Positions 1-7,391 of a stretch of DNA of 31,018 nucleotides are shown here, piece after piece (the first letter of the stretch is position 1; every line of letters starts with the position of its first letter). The notes under the pieces are model-generated. The model saw only the letters and a list, made by a program, of their open reading frames with translations, ran no database searches and was not told where the DNA came from. Source of the stretch: an uncultured Veillonella sp. (lineage in GTDB: Bacteria > Bacillota > Negativicutes > Veillonellales > Veillonellaceae); assembly GCA_900552715.1 (NCBI GenBank), contig USAV01000011.1, positions 1-31,018 on the forward strand. Reading direction: 5' to 3'. The translations under genes and the position numbers were made by a program.

Positions 1-1790
1 CCAACAAATACATCATAGAATAATCCAGATTTGAACTGCCCTTTCATCCCTAAACTAGTACCAGCGATAAATTTACCAGTTAATACATCAGTACTTGGAC
101 CATATACAGCGCCAAAATCTACGTTAGCATAAATACTTGATCTCCATTTAGGAATGTAACTAGCAACTTCATTACGCATATACCAACCGCTTTCAGACAT
201 TAATGTATTCTCACCATCAAAACCTTGCACGGTATATCGATTACCAAGGCTAATCATATCTCTAGAGAATAAACGTTTATCCCCTAATGTCCATTGTCCA
301 TGGAATGATGTAGTAATACTTGCTGGTCTATGCCCCCATGTACGAGGTATTTGATAATCCACATCTACTAAAAGTTGTGTAAACCGAGTACTTGGTGCTC
401 CATTACCATATTCAGGTTGTGAACCAAACCAACCAACACCTTGTTTAATAGCTGCTCTAGAATATAACGTATTTTGTTTGATATATCTTCGTTCTGATAT
501 ACCGAGTTCTACAGAGGCCGTATTTGCACGTTGTACAGCTACCTCTACATCATTAATATAATTTTTGGCATTACGCTTGCTAATAATAATATCCCAACTA
601 CGTTTAGTCGTTCTATCTCGATGGAATACATGATTCCAGGATCCTCTAATTGTCTTGGCATGGCTAGAACTAATAAATGGAGTAGCCATGGAATTAATCG
701 TTTGGTGATATTTCATATCACTATAGGAGATACTAAAAGTATCCATTCCTCTAGGTATAGAATATGAAATAGTATGATTTCTAGTACCTTTATGCTCACC
801 GTCTTGAGCTGCGTCTCGATTTATACTTAAATTTAAAGAATCGTTGGCATTAAAGACACGATCAATACCAATGGCCGCCGTCCACTGAAGTTTTCCCGTT
901 TCTTTTAATCCAGAATCATCTATGGACACCATCCCATGGATAGGTGGCTTTTTAGTCGTTTCAAGTACAATATTTGTAGCCAATGGTTTAGAACCAGGTT
1001 CAAGCTCAACAGACACATTTTGAGAGCCTAGACTTTTCATTTGCTCTATACCTTGCTCTATATTACGAATATTTAAGATATCCCCTTCCCGAATAGGAAA
1101 TGCATTTTCCCATGGCAATGGCTGTACGTAAGGTTTATATAATACAGACTCTACTCGACCTAGTTGTAAATTGAATTGTAAATTACCTGAAGCTAAGGAT
1201 TGAGCGGGAATACCAATTCTAGAAGTAACATAACCATGCTCAATTAGTGCATTATTTAGTCTATTCGATAAAATATTTATATCTTCAAGGGTAAGTCTAC
1301 GATTCATAAATGGTTTGATTGTTTTTTGCAGAAAACTAAATTCTTTAGGTACATCTAATTGAAGTTTCTTTTTTTGAGCTTCATAATACAAAGGACCTTT
1401 AATCAATCGTGTACTTACTGCAGAACTATTATCTACAAACGTAGTCTGATCCATAGTTGAATTTGTCATATCATCATATGTTAATTGTGCAGATTGACTG
1501 ATAGGCTCTTCAACAATACGTATTTGAGATACAAAAAAAGATGGTCCTACATGTGCTGGCTGTTGTGCCGGTACTGTATAACCACCTTGTGATGATAAAG
1601 ATCCAGATGTAATATCTAATCCACCTGTTTGTACTGTAATTCGTCCCTCTCCAAGCCGCGCCTCTCTCGCTAATTGCTGTTCTCTTGCTCTATCTAGTTG
1701 TGCTTGTGTATCAATTGGTTTAGCACCATAAATATGTATTGGTAGAATACAAGCTAAACTAAGACAGAAAAACAAATCTCTCTTTTTCAT
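1..1790 (-). CDS. TpsB/ShlB-FhaC family two-partner secretion outer-membrane transporter (3' end cut by window edge)
   Basis: An open frame of 596 codons runs off the left edge without a stop. By family, TpsB proteins are outer-membrane barrels that export one large TpsA exoprotein (adhesin or haemolysin) from the periplasm. Residues 1-23 look like a signal peptide (MKKRDLFF, hydrophobic core, cleavage near IYGA). A proline/glutamine-rich linker follows, then a ShlB-type POTRA region at about 85-205 and a barrel. The barrel starts with the family signature SIDDSGLKETG near residue 289 and contains NRYTVQGFDGENTL near 517-530. Residue 522 is Gln where the VRGY/F motif of TpsB/Omp85 proteins normally has Arg. 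FhaC-type proteins are usually 550-600 residues, so probably only the last strand or two is missing. The ATG at 1788-1790 is preferred because GAGG lies six bases upstream; an in-frame ATG at 1796 abuts that GAGG. No TpsA partner is visible; it is presumably to the left. Confidence 0.88.
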   Translation of the reverse strand, partial: MKKRDLFFCLSLACILPIHIYGAKPIDTQAQLDRAREQQLAREARLGEGRITVQTGGLDITSGSLSSQGGYTVPAQQPAHVGPSFFVSQIRIVEEPISQSAQLTYDDMTNSTMDQTTFVDNSSAVSTRLIKGPLYYEAQKKKLQLDVPKEFSFLQKTIKPFMNRRLTLEDINILSNRLNNALIEHGYVTSRIGIPAQSLASGNLQFNLQLGRVESVLYKPYVQPLPWENAFPIREGDILNIRNIEQGIEQMKSLGSQNVSVELEPGSKPLATNIVLETTKKPPIHGMVSIDDSGLKETGKLQWTAAIGIDRVFNANDSLNLSINRDAAQDGEHKGTRNHTISYSIPRGMDTFSISYSDMKYHQTINSMATPFISSSHAKTIRGSWNHVFHRDRTTKRSWDIIISKRNAKNYINDVEVAVQRANTASVELGISERRYIKQNTLYSRAAIKQGVGWFGSQPEYGNGAPSTRFTQLLVDVDYQIPRTWGHRPASITTSFHGQWTLGDKRLFSRDMISLGNRYTVQGFDGENTLMSESGWYMRNEVASYIPKWRSSIYANVDFGAVYGPSTDVLTGKFIAGTSLGMKGQFKSGLFYDVFV

Positions 1791-1829
1791 ATACATCCTC
1801 TAAAAATAAATAATAAACTCATTTGTTAT

Positions 1830-1859
1830 ATTTTATTATGTTTTTTTTTCGGAAGTCAA
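1830..1859 (-). promoter_or_regulatory. Promoter of the tpsB-like gene with an A9 tract in the spacer
   Basis: On the minus strand, TTGACT (1854-1859) and TAAAAT (1830-1835) are separated by 18 bases, 40 bases upstream of the start codon. The spacer contains nine consecutive A (T on the plus strand, 1841-1849). A second -10-like hexamer, CATAAT (1835-1840), lies only 13 bases from the -35 box and would reach a normal spacing if the A tract were longer. Confidence 0.6.
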
Positions 1860-1870
1860 TAGAGAGTTTA

Positions 1871-1921
1871 AATTAAAAACACCTACCAAAGATAATCAAT
1901 TCATCTTCGATAGGTGGTTTA
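1871..1921 (-). terminator. Rho-independent terminator after the M20 hydrolase gene
   Basis: It starts a few bases past the stop codon of the hydrolase. On the minus strand, AACCACCTATCGAAGAT and ATCTTTGGTAGGTG form an imperfect stem with G-T pairs around a short loop, followed by TTTTTAATTT. It separates this transcript from the tpsB promoter. Confidence 0.75.
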
Positions 1922-1923
1922 TT

Positions 1924-3243
1924 TTATTCACCCTTAGCAATACAATCTAAGAGTTCAATATAGCTTTCTTTGTTTAATGCTGGTGTAAAGTTGTCTAATA
2001 CATCTTTAGCGCCTGCTGCGTCATCGTATAGTAAATCTACAATTGTCATAGCCAAGGCTTGTGCTGTTTTAATGTACGCTACATCAGGCACAGAGATTTC
2101 ATATTCTGCACTGTGTAATACACCACTAATACAACCAACCCAAGGGTGGATAACAGGCATCAAGTGCGATACGTCACCCATATCTGTACTAGCCGTAATA
2201 TGTGGGCCTTGATATACATTGGCTTCACCAAAGATAGGATTAGAATTTTCTCGTAATAATGCATTCATACGTTCATCATTACGCATAGGTAAATAACCAG
2301 GTAGGTCATTGATAACACATGTAGCTCCTACTGCATCACCACCAGCTTTTAAGGCCCGATTCACACGATGATTACCATCTACAATAGCATCGATATTAGA
2401 AGCACGCACATAACTTTCAACTTGTACATAATCAGGTACACAGTTAACCAATGTACCACCTTGATTAATAATTGGATGGAATCTAAAATAATCGCTTTCT
2501 TTGAAAGTTTCACGAATGGAATTAACCCCCATAACGCCCATCAAAGCAGCATTAAGAGCATTGATACCTTCATGAGGAGCTTGAGCCGCATGAGCTACCT
2601 TACCATGATACTCAATAAGTTTAGATACGAAGCCATTGGAGGTGCTGCCTAATCCCATCTCACCAGCTGGTGTTTTGGCAGTCTCCACATGCATTTGCAT
2701 AGCCATATCTATATCATCAAAAGCACCTTCATAGATGAGCTGTTGCTTACCGCCCATATACTTAAGCTTACCTTGTTCACGCAATTTATTGCGGTAATCA
2801 ATTTCAATCATTTCCTCTGCAGGAACAGCAAACAATACGACATCCCCACCGAGTTGATCCATCACAGCTTGTAAGCCTATAGCAACAGCAAACATATTGG
2901 TAATTTGTACATTATGACCACAGCAATGGGCAGCGCCTGTTAAATCATCGGCACGAGGATGGCGAGGACACAGAATGGCATCTAATTCCCCAACCATTGC
3001 AACCGTATATTTATTATCTCGGCCTTTCATACGACCTTTTACACCTGTCAGTGCATGTCCCGTAGTATAAGAAATGCTAAGTTCATCAAACATATCTTGA
3101 ACCTTTTTAGATGTTTTCACCTCTTTAAAACCCAATTCAGGTTCAGCCATAATAGATTCAGCCAATTCTCGTAACCGCGGTTGTGCATCAACAATAGCTT
3201 TACAAACACGTTGTTTTACTTCTTCCTTTGTCATACGGCTCAT
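1924..3243 (-). CDS. M20 family metallo-amidohydrolase (M20D/AbgB-like)
   Basis: A 439-residue protein of the M20 peptidase/amidohydrolase superfamily. These are two-metal cytosolic enzymes that cleave N-acyl amino acids, aminobenzoyl-glutamate or small peptides. Likely metal ligands are Cys108 and His110 (CCGHN), Glu143/Glu144 (PAEE), His185 (QMHVE) and His377 (VLHSAEYE). The dimerisation (lid) domain lies at about residues 195-310, between two halves of the catalytic domain. The ATG at 3241-3243 is chosen because AAAGGAGAT lies three bases before it; a longer reading frame would begin inside the hairpin at 3261-3285. The gene lies downstream of two DUF3100-type membrane genes on the same strand, which suggests that imported substrate is hydrolysed here. 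The exact substrate cannot be read from the sequence. Confidence 0.87.
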   Translation of the reverse strand: MSRMTKEEVKQRVCKAIVDAQPRLRELAESIMAEPELGFKEVKTSKKVQDMFDELSISYTTGHALTGVKGRMKGRDNKYTVAMVGELDAILCPRHPRADDLTGAAHCCGHNVQITNMFAVAIGLQAVMDQLGGDVVLFAVPAEEMIEIDYRNKLREQGKLKYMGGKQQLIYEGAFDDIDMAMQMHVETAKTPAGEMGLGSTSNGFVSKLIEYHGKVAHAAQAPHEGINALNAALMGVMGVNSIRETFKESDYFRFHPIINQGGTLVNCVPDYVQVESYVRASNIDAIVDGNHRVNRALKAGGDAVGATCVINDLPGYLPMRNDERMNALLRENSNPIFGEANVYQGPHITASTDMGDVSHLMPVIHPWVGCISGVLHSAEYEISVPDVAYIKTAQALAMTIVDLLYDDAAGAKDVLDNFTPALNKESYIELLDCIAKGE

Positions 3244-3260
3244 AATATCTCCTTTATAAA

Positions 3261-3285
3261 ATCGACCGTATAAAATACGGTCGAT
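3261..3285 (-). promoter_or_regulatory. Perfect 11-bp hairpin in the leader of the M20 gene
   Basis: ATCGACCGTAT (3261-3271) and its exact complement (3275-3285) flank a three-base loop. The stem ends about 9 bases upstream of the Shine-Dalgarno sequence. On the minus strand it is followed by TTTTATAAAGG, a short U tract. It could be a weak intercistronic terminator or attenuator, an RNA-processing or stabilising stem, or a protein-binding site. Confidence 0.6.
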
Positions 3286-3375
3286 CATGTGATTCTAATG
3301 TATAGATATCCTATGAAATATAAATCTATAATTACATCTTAACATAATTTAGACATCTAATATTATGATTTAGTA

Positions 3376-3837
3376 TTAAATTAAACCTTCTAAGTGAAGT
3401 ACTAATTGGGCTAATGCTGTTGCACAAATGAAAGTACCTGCTGTTACAGCTAGTGCAACAGGGATAATTCGCCAAGATAAACGACGGAATGCACCAAGGT
3501 CTTTCCCTAAGGATAAACCTGCATAAGCAAGTACAGGTGTTGTAGTAGCAAGGAATGTTACTTGGCTAGTTTTAGCAATAATCCATTCTTGGCCAGGCAT
3601 ACCTGGTAAGGATGCAACAACACCCACTAAGGAAACCCAGAATACCATAGGCAATTTATTAGCGTATGGCAAGTAAGAGATCAAAGCACCAATTGTAGCA
3701 AGGACTGCTAAGATAGCTACGCCAACTAAGCTATCACCAAATAGATGTTTACCATCCATTACATTACCTACTGCAGTAATGATAGCAGCAATACAAATAA
3801 CGATGACAAATTGTGTTAATTTTTCGCTTTTACTCAT
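3376..3837 (-). CDS. Small integral membrane protein, partner of the DUF3100 protein
   Basis: A 153-residue, almost wholly hydrophobic protein with about five membrane segments, at roughly 8-25, 37-57, 64-82, 95-113 and 125-147. No catalytic motif is visible. It begins inside the end of the preceding DUF3100-type gene (8-base overlap, ATGAGTAA) with GGAGG nine bases before its ATG, so the two are probably translated together and may form one complex. I cannot place it in a named family with certainty. The tight pairing suggests a two-subunit transporter or permease for the substrate of the M20 enzyme encoded next; this is inference from context. Confidence 0.7.
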   Translation of the reverse strand: MSKSEKLTQFVIVICIAAIITAVGNVMDGKHLFGDSLVGVAILAVLATIGALISYLPYANKLPMVFWVSLVGVVASLPGMPGQEWIIAKTSQVTFLATTTPVLAYAGLSLGKDLGAFRRLSWRIIPVALAVTAGTFICATALAQLVLHLEGLI

Positions 3838-4633
3838 GATTTGCTGCCTCCTCTGCTAAATCTTGTTCGCGGGTACGACCAGTAAAGAAGTTGTAAGCTT
3901 TTTCCATTACCGGTAAGGAAATAAATAGGCCGAAGTATACGCCTAATACTGTAGTCAACAAGTTTGCTGCCCCAGCAAGAGCCATAATTTGTTGTTCAAA
4001 CTCAGGGTACACCGCAACGATAGGCGCTGTAGCAGCTGCCATCATACTAGCACTACCTACGCCAGCACCCATGGCAAGTGCTAAAGGATGGAACCAACCA
4101 GATTGTGCTAACATACCTGCTAATACAGAAGACCACATAGCGCCAATAAGAACACCACAGATATACATGCCCATAACACCACGGCCCTCAGGAGAGCTAA
4201 AGCCAAATTTATCGATAATAATCGCTACGTTTGGTTCACGGTCTACGGAGTAACAAGCACCTACTGCTTCTCGACGCATACCAACTAATAATGCTACAGG
4301 TAAACCAAATACAATAGTACCAAAAAAATGGCCAAGCTCTTGTAATAACAATGCCCAGCCAGCACTTGTAAGAATACCAAGATTTGGACCGATACCTAAA
4401 CCTACTTTTACCATCAAGATCATAACGGCAATACCGATATAATCTGCAGATTTTTCCATCTGTTTAATAGTAAGAATTTTAAACTTAGGAATAGAAATTA
4501 ATAAACCTAGAATCAATGTGTACAATAATGGCAATAATACAACAGGACCTAGTTTTTTTATGCCTATAAATTCAGCGACTACAGTAAGTACGAGCGCTAG
4601 AAAATGTATTTTGAGATTTCCCAAAAGCTGCAT
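3830..4633 (-). CDS. DUF3100-type multi-pass membrane protein, putative transporter
   Basis: A 267-residue membrane protein that I recognise as DUF3100-like from its general sequence, without a database check. About seven to eight hydrophobic segments are visible. A conserved-looking central loop (VGMRREAVGACYSVDREPN, about 138-156) is followed by a glycine-rich MGAGVGSASMMAAATAP segment near residue 190, of the kind found in re-entrant or transport helices. A charged tail (TGRTREQDLAEEAANHE) ends the protein. The start has a strong TAGGAGG seven bases before ATG. It is the first gene of the cassette with the 153-residue partner and the M20 hydrolase, behind the palindromic promoter at 4654-4702. 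An uptake role for an N-acylated or peptide-like substrate is inferred only from that linkage. Confidence 0.75.
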   Translation of the reverse strand: MQLLGNLKIHFLALVLTVVAEFIGIKKLGPVVLLPLLYTLILGLLISIPKFKILTIKQMEKSADYIGIAVMILMVKVGLGIGPNLGILTSAGWALLLQELGHFFGTIVFGLPVALLVGMRREAVGACYSVDREPNVAIIIDKFGFSSPEGRGVMGMYICGVLIGAMWSSVLAGMLAQSGWFHPLALAMGAGVGSASMMAAATAPIVAVYPEFEQQIMALAGAANLLTTVLGVYFGLFISLPVMEKAYNFFTGRTREQDLAEEAANHE

Positions 4634-4653
4634 AATGACCTCCTATAAAAACA

Positions 4654-4678
4654 TATAATATAACATTGTTATATTATA
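4654..4678. promoter_or_regulatory. Candidate operator: perfect 11-bp inverted repeat over the -10 and start site
   Basis: TATAATATAAC (4654-4664) and GTTATATTATA (4668-4678) are exact complements around the three bases ATT. The distal arm contains the -10 hexamer and the proximal arm covers the expected transcription start. The position fits a dimeric repressor (GntR, MarR or TetR type). The AT-richness means a chance contribution cannot be excluded. Confidence 0.55.
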
Positions 4679-4702
4679 AATAATTGTTATTAAAAGTGTC
4701 AA
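4673..4702 (-). promoter_or_regulatory. Sigma-A-type promoter of the DUF3100-M20 cassette
   Basis: A perfect TTGACA (4697-4702) and a perfect TATAAT (4673-4678) are 18 bases apart on the minus strand, 39 bases upstream of the ATG at 4633. Such a strong promoter would normally need repression, and a palindrome covers its -10 region. Confidence 0.82.
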
Positions 4703-4732
4703 CTACAGATGTACATATGTCTATTAGGATTA

Positions 4733-5251
4733 TCATTTTTCAATCATATAAATACCCTTTTCAGCATCAATTACCTTAATAATAATATTTTCTATCATTG
4801 ACGGATCCACTTTATGAAACCTTTGATCTTGTTCATCATAATAAATGGCCCATTCAGACATAGATGCCGGAATAGTGTCACTATCATAATCCTTCCCCCT
4901 CCAAATAGCATCATCTCTAAAATAACTTAGTCCATCTTTTACTAATTCTGTTTCTAAACAAAATTCCCCAGCTAAGCTAACATAATTATCTAATAGTAGA
5001 TCTCTAACAATGATGGCTTCATATTCCCAACTTAAGAAACATAAATAGTCAAAGTATCTGAGTGCCATTTTGGGATCCCAACTATTATTTAAAACCATCG
5101 TTTGAAATAACTTATTTATTACCCCATAATCAGCAGACATATAATAGTCATTAGTTAAAAGAAAATTATATATCTCTTGAATTTCTTGTAAATCTAAAGG
5201 TTTATCTTCATTTATTTTTTCTATAGGCAACGAAGAGAATAGTATATCCAT
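4733..5251 (-). CDS. Hypothetical acidic cytosolic protein
   Basis: A 172-residue protein with no signal peptide or membrane segment, rich in Asp/Glu and aromatic residues. The N-terminal 95 residues look helical (LDLQEIQEIYNFLL, ALRYFDYLCFLSWEYEAI). The C-terminal part carries the motif RGKDYDSDTIPASMSEW and a strand-like end (IIIKVIDAEKGIYMIEK). I do not recognise a family. Its size, acidity, single-gene setting and AT-rich coding are shared by many toxin-immunity proteins, but no toxin gene is nearby, so that reading is only a guess. It follows recO, separated by a strong hairpin, and has a modest GAGG nine bases before its ATG. No convincing promoter is visible in the 63-base gap. Confidence 0.65.
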   Translation of the reverse strand: MDILFSSLPIEKINEDKPLDLQEIQEIYNFLLTNDYYMSADYGVINKLFQTMVLNNSWDPKMALRYFDYLCFLSWEYEAIIVRDLLLDNYVSLAGEFCLETELVKDGLSYFRDDAIWRGKDYDSDTIPASMSEWAIYYDEQDQRFHKVDPSMIENIIIKVIDAEKGIYMIEK

Positions 5252-5275
5252 TTAGTACCTCATATATATTTCAAC

Positions 5276-5307
5276 AAAAGGCAGTTTGATTTCTCAAACT
5301 GCCTTTT
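5276..5307 (-). terminator. Terminator after recO
   Basis: A perfect 14-bp stem: AAAAGGCAGTTTGA (5276-5289) and its complement (5294-5307) around the loop TTTC. Both outer edges are A/T runs, so it can act in either direction. It sits 8 bases past the recO stop and only 25 bases upstream of the hypothetical gene at 5251. Confidence 0.85.
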
Positions 5308-5314
5308 ACTATCA

Positions 5315-6019
5315 TTAAATTATGGAATTTAAAAATTTAACGCTTTGTAATGGTTTACCGATTTCTTGCTCACAGTATGCAAATAGTAGTTTTTCTAGTT
5401 CCTTCCATATTGTTTTGGGAAGTTCTATAGGCGTGTCTTCGCCCCACTGATAACCAAGAATTTGAGGTAATCCAGCTTTTACAGAACAAGAAATACTTAG
5501 ATTTGTCGTTTCTTTCACCTGTATCCAGAATGGATCGATACCATCTTGATGTGAAAAAGCATTAGCACTAGGCACAATCCCTGCGAGAGATAGTAATTGC
5601 CATCCTAGCATTATCGTTCCTAGCTGTACATTACGGCGCCGTATTTGCTTGGAATAGTTTACAACAGTATCAAAGACCTTACGGTCTACATCATGCAGAG
5701 CAAATAGTTCTTGAATGAGCTCACTGGCCACTGCAGCATAGGCAATATTATCTAAATTTACGTCTAACGATTCTACTACATAGGAACCATCAATTTGTGT
5801 TACATTTACATATTCACCATCAGGTACCACTGTGATATACATGGCACTAAAGGGACGTAAATAGGAACTGTTACGCATGGTCATCATACGCTTATGCGGT
5901 ATGGATGCACGTATAATCCCTAAGCTAGGTGTGATAAAGGTAAATACAGAGTATAGCTTATATTTTTTTCGACTAATGACGATGGCAGGTGTGTTAAAAC
6001 CACCATTAAGCTTCTTCAT
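5315..6019 (-). CDS. recO: DNA repair protein RecO
   Basis: A 234-residue RecO-like protein. In this family RecO works with RecR (and RecF) to load RecA onto SSB-coated single strands during gap repair. The N-terminal ~80 residues fit the OB-fold module (AIVISRKKYKLYSVFTFITP, then SLGIIRASIPHK), followed by a helical region (about 95-150). The usual C-terminal CxxC zinc cysteines of many RecO proteins are not present; only isolated Cys occur. The assignment leans on position: in Firmicutes recO commonly follows era in the phoH-ybeY-era run, as here with one gene between. Its start overlaps the CNNM gene by 14 bases, implying coupled translation. The family call is good but sequence divergence is high. 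Confidence 0.78.
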   Translation of the reverse strand: MKKLNGGFNTPAIVISRKKYKLYSVFTFITPSLGIIRASIPHKRMMTMRNSSYLRPFSAMYITVVPDGEYVNVTQIDGSYVVESLDVNLDNIAYAAVASELIQELFALHDVDRKVFDTVVNYSKQIRRRNVQLGTIMLGWQLLSLAGIVPSANAFSHQDGIDPFWIQVKETTNLSISCSVKAGLPQILGYQWGEDTPIELPKTIWKELEKLLFAYCEQEIGKPLQSVKFLNSII

Positions 6020-7337
6020 GTTCTTCTTCCGTTGTTTCCTCTTCAGGTAAAGGTGTTACTTTAATACGAGAAACGCGATAGCCTTGCATTTGTGTTACTT
6101 CAAAGGTATATCCCAATGCATCCACAGTATCACCAACGATTGGTGTCCGTTCTAAAAGGCCAAATACATAGCCCCCAATTGTATCAGAATCGGAATCATC
6201 GATTTCAACGTCCATCATTTCCTCTACTTCGTCTACGAGGACCTTACCATCAAACTCAAAGGATCCATCTGCATAAGCAATTTTAGCTGGTAAATGTGGT
6301 TCATGTTCGTCTTGAATATCCCCAACGAGCTCTTCAATAATATCTTCAAGGCCTACGAGACCAACCATACCCCCGTACTCATCTACAACAATAGCTTGGT
6401 AGATGCGGCGAGTTCTCATATATTGTAGTAATGTGGACAATTTCATTACTTCTGGAACAGTTAGAATATCTCGTTTTACATTACGCAAATCCTTACGTGC
6501 TTGATTAGGACGTTCCATGAGGTCCTTAATATGGACAAGACCGATGATATGATCCTTATCCTCTACACATAGAGGATAACGGGTATGTGCTTTAGAGCGA
6601 ATAAATTTCATCGCTTCATCGTAACCATCTTCAACGAAAATACAGTCCACATCTTGACGCGGTACCATAACCTCTTTAGCTCTACGGTCTACAAAGTTAA
6701 AAACATTGTCAATCAACTCTGATTCTACTTGGTCTAGTTGACCTTCTTCATGACTTCGAGAAATCATCATACGGATTTCTTCTTCAGAGTACACAAGATC
6801 TAGCTCTGTTAAATATTTTGTTTTGTAAAAGCCTAAAATAACCGTGGAAATTTTGCTAGCAATCCAAATGAACGGATATACCAAACGACCAGCAGCTACT
6901 ACGATACGGCTATAAGTATTTACATACTTTGTTGGGAACGATAATCCCAATGCTTTAGGTACGATTTCACCAAAGATTAAAACGATTAAGCTAATTAATA
7001 GCAATAAAAGTATATCTAGTACGAGGTGCATCCATGTACTATGCACATTAAATACCGCTACAAGTTGATCTACGATGTTATCAAATACATAGGTGCCTGT
7101 ACCAGCAAGAGCCAAAATAAAGAATAAAATCAAAAACTGCGTAGTATTTAAAAAATACTCAGGGTTTTGATAGAGCTTTAATAAAAACTCTCTATCCTTC
7201 TCTAAGAGAATATCCATATCCTCAACATGTTCTTTACGAAGACGGGCAAAGGAAAACTTTGCAACCACAAAAAAGTTAATTAAAAATATACATACAAGAC
7301 CAAACCCTATGGGTAACAGGCCATCTACACTATCCAT
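6006..7337 (-). CDS. CNNM/HlyC-CorC family membrane protein with CBS pair
   Basis: A 443-residue protein with the full HlyC/CorC (CNNM) layout. An N-terminal DUF21 membrane domain (about 1-190, three to four hydrophobic segments including PIGFGLVCIFLINFFVV) is followed by a linker with EEEIRMMISRSHEEGQ. Then come a CBS pair (about 215-335, with VPRQDVDCIFVED and RIYQAIVVDEYGGMVGLVGLEDI) and a C-terminal CorC_HlyC domain with DTIGGYVFGLLERTP. Family members are linked to magnesium or cobalt efflux; older annotations say haemolysin. I place the start at 7337, where AAAGGA precedes ATG by six bases; an ATG five codons upstream has no ribosome site. It lies between era and recO and probably shares their transcript. 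Eight Glu residues end the chain in a run of E, T and H. Confidence 0.88.
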   Translation of the reverse strand: MDSVDGLLPIGFGLVCIFLINFFVVAKFSFARLRKEHVEDMDILLEKDREFLLKLYQNPEYFLNTTQFLILFFILALAGTGTYVFDNIVDQLVAVFNVHSTWMHLVLDILLLLLISLIVLIFGEIVPKALGLSFPTKYVNTYSRIVVAAGRLVYPFIWIASKISTVILGFYKTKYLTELDLVYSEEEIRMMISRSHEEGQLDQVESELIDNVFNFVDRRAKEVMVPRQDVDCIFVEDGYDEAMKFIRSKAHTRYPLCVEDKDHIIGLVHIKDLMERPNQARKDLRNVKRDILTVPEVMKLSTLLQYMRTRRIYQAIVVDEYGGMVGLVGLEDIIEELVGDIQDEHEPHLPAKIAYADGSFEFDGKVLVDEVEEMMDVEIDDSDSDTIGGYVFGLLERTPIVGDTVDALGYTFEVTQMQGYRVSRIKVTPLPEEETTEEEHEEA

Positions 7338-7391
7338 CTTAATTCCTTTCATACAATAGGGAAAACGAGTTAGTTTTTATTATAGCAAAAA

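Noticed and set aside
3244..3288. Longer start for the M20 gene adding MIDRILYGRFYKGDI
   Set aside because: The extra codons come from the perfect hairpin at 3261-3285, and the strong ribosome site lies just before the ATG at 3243.
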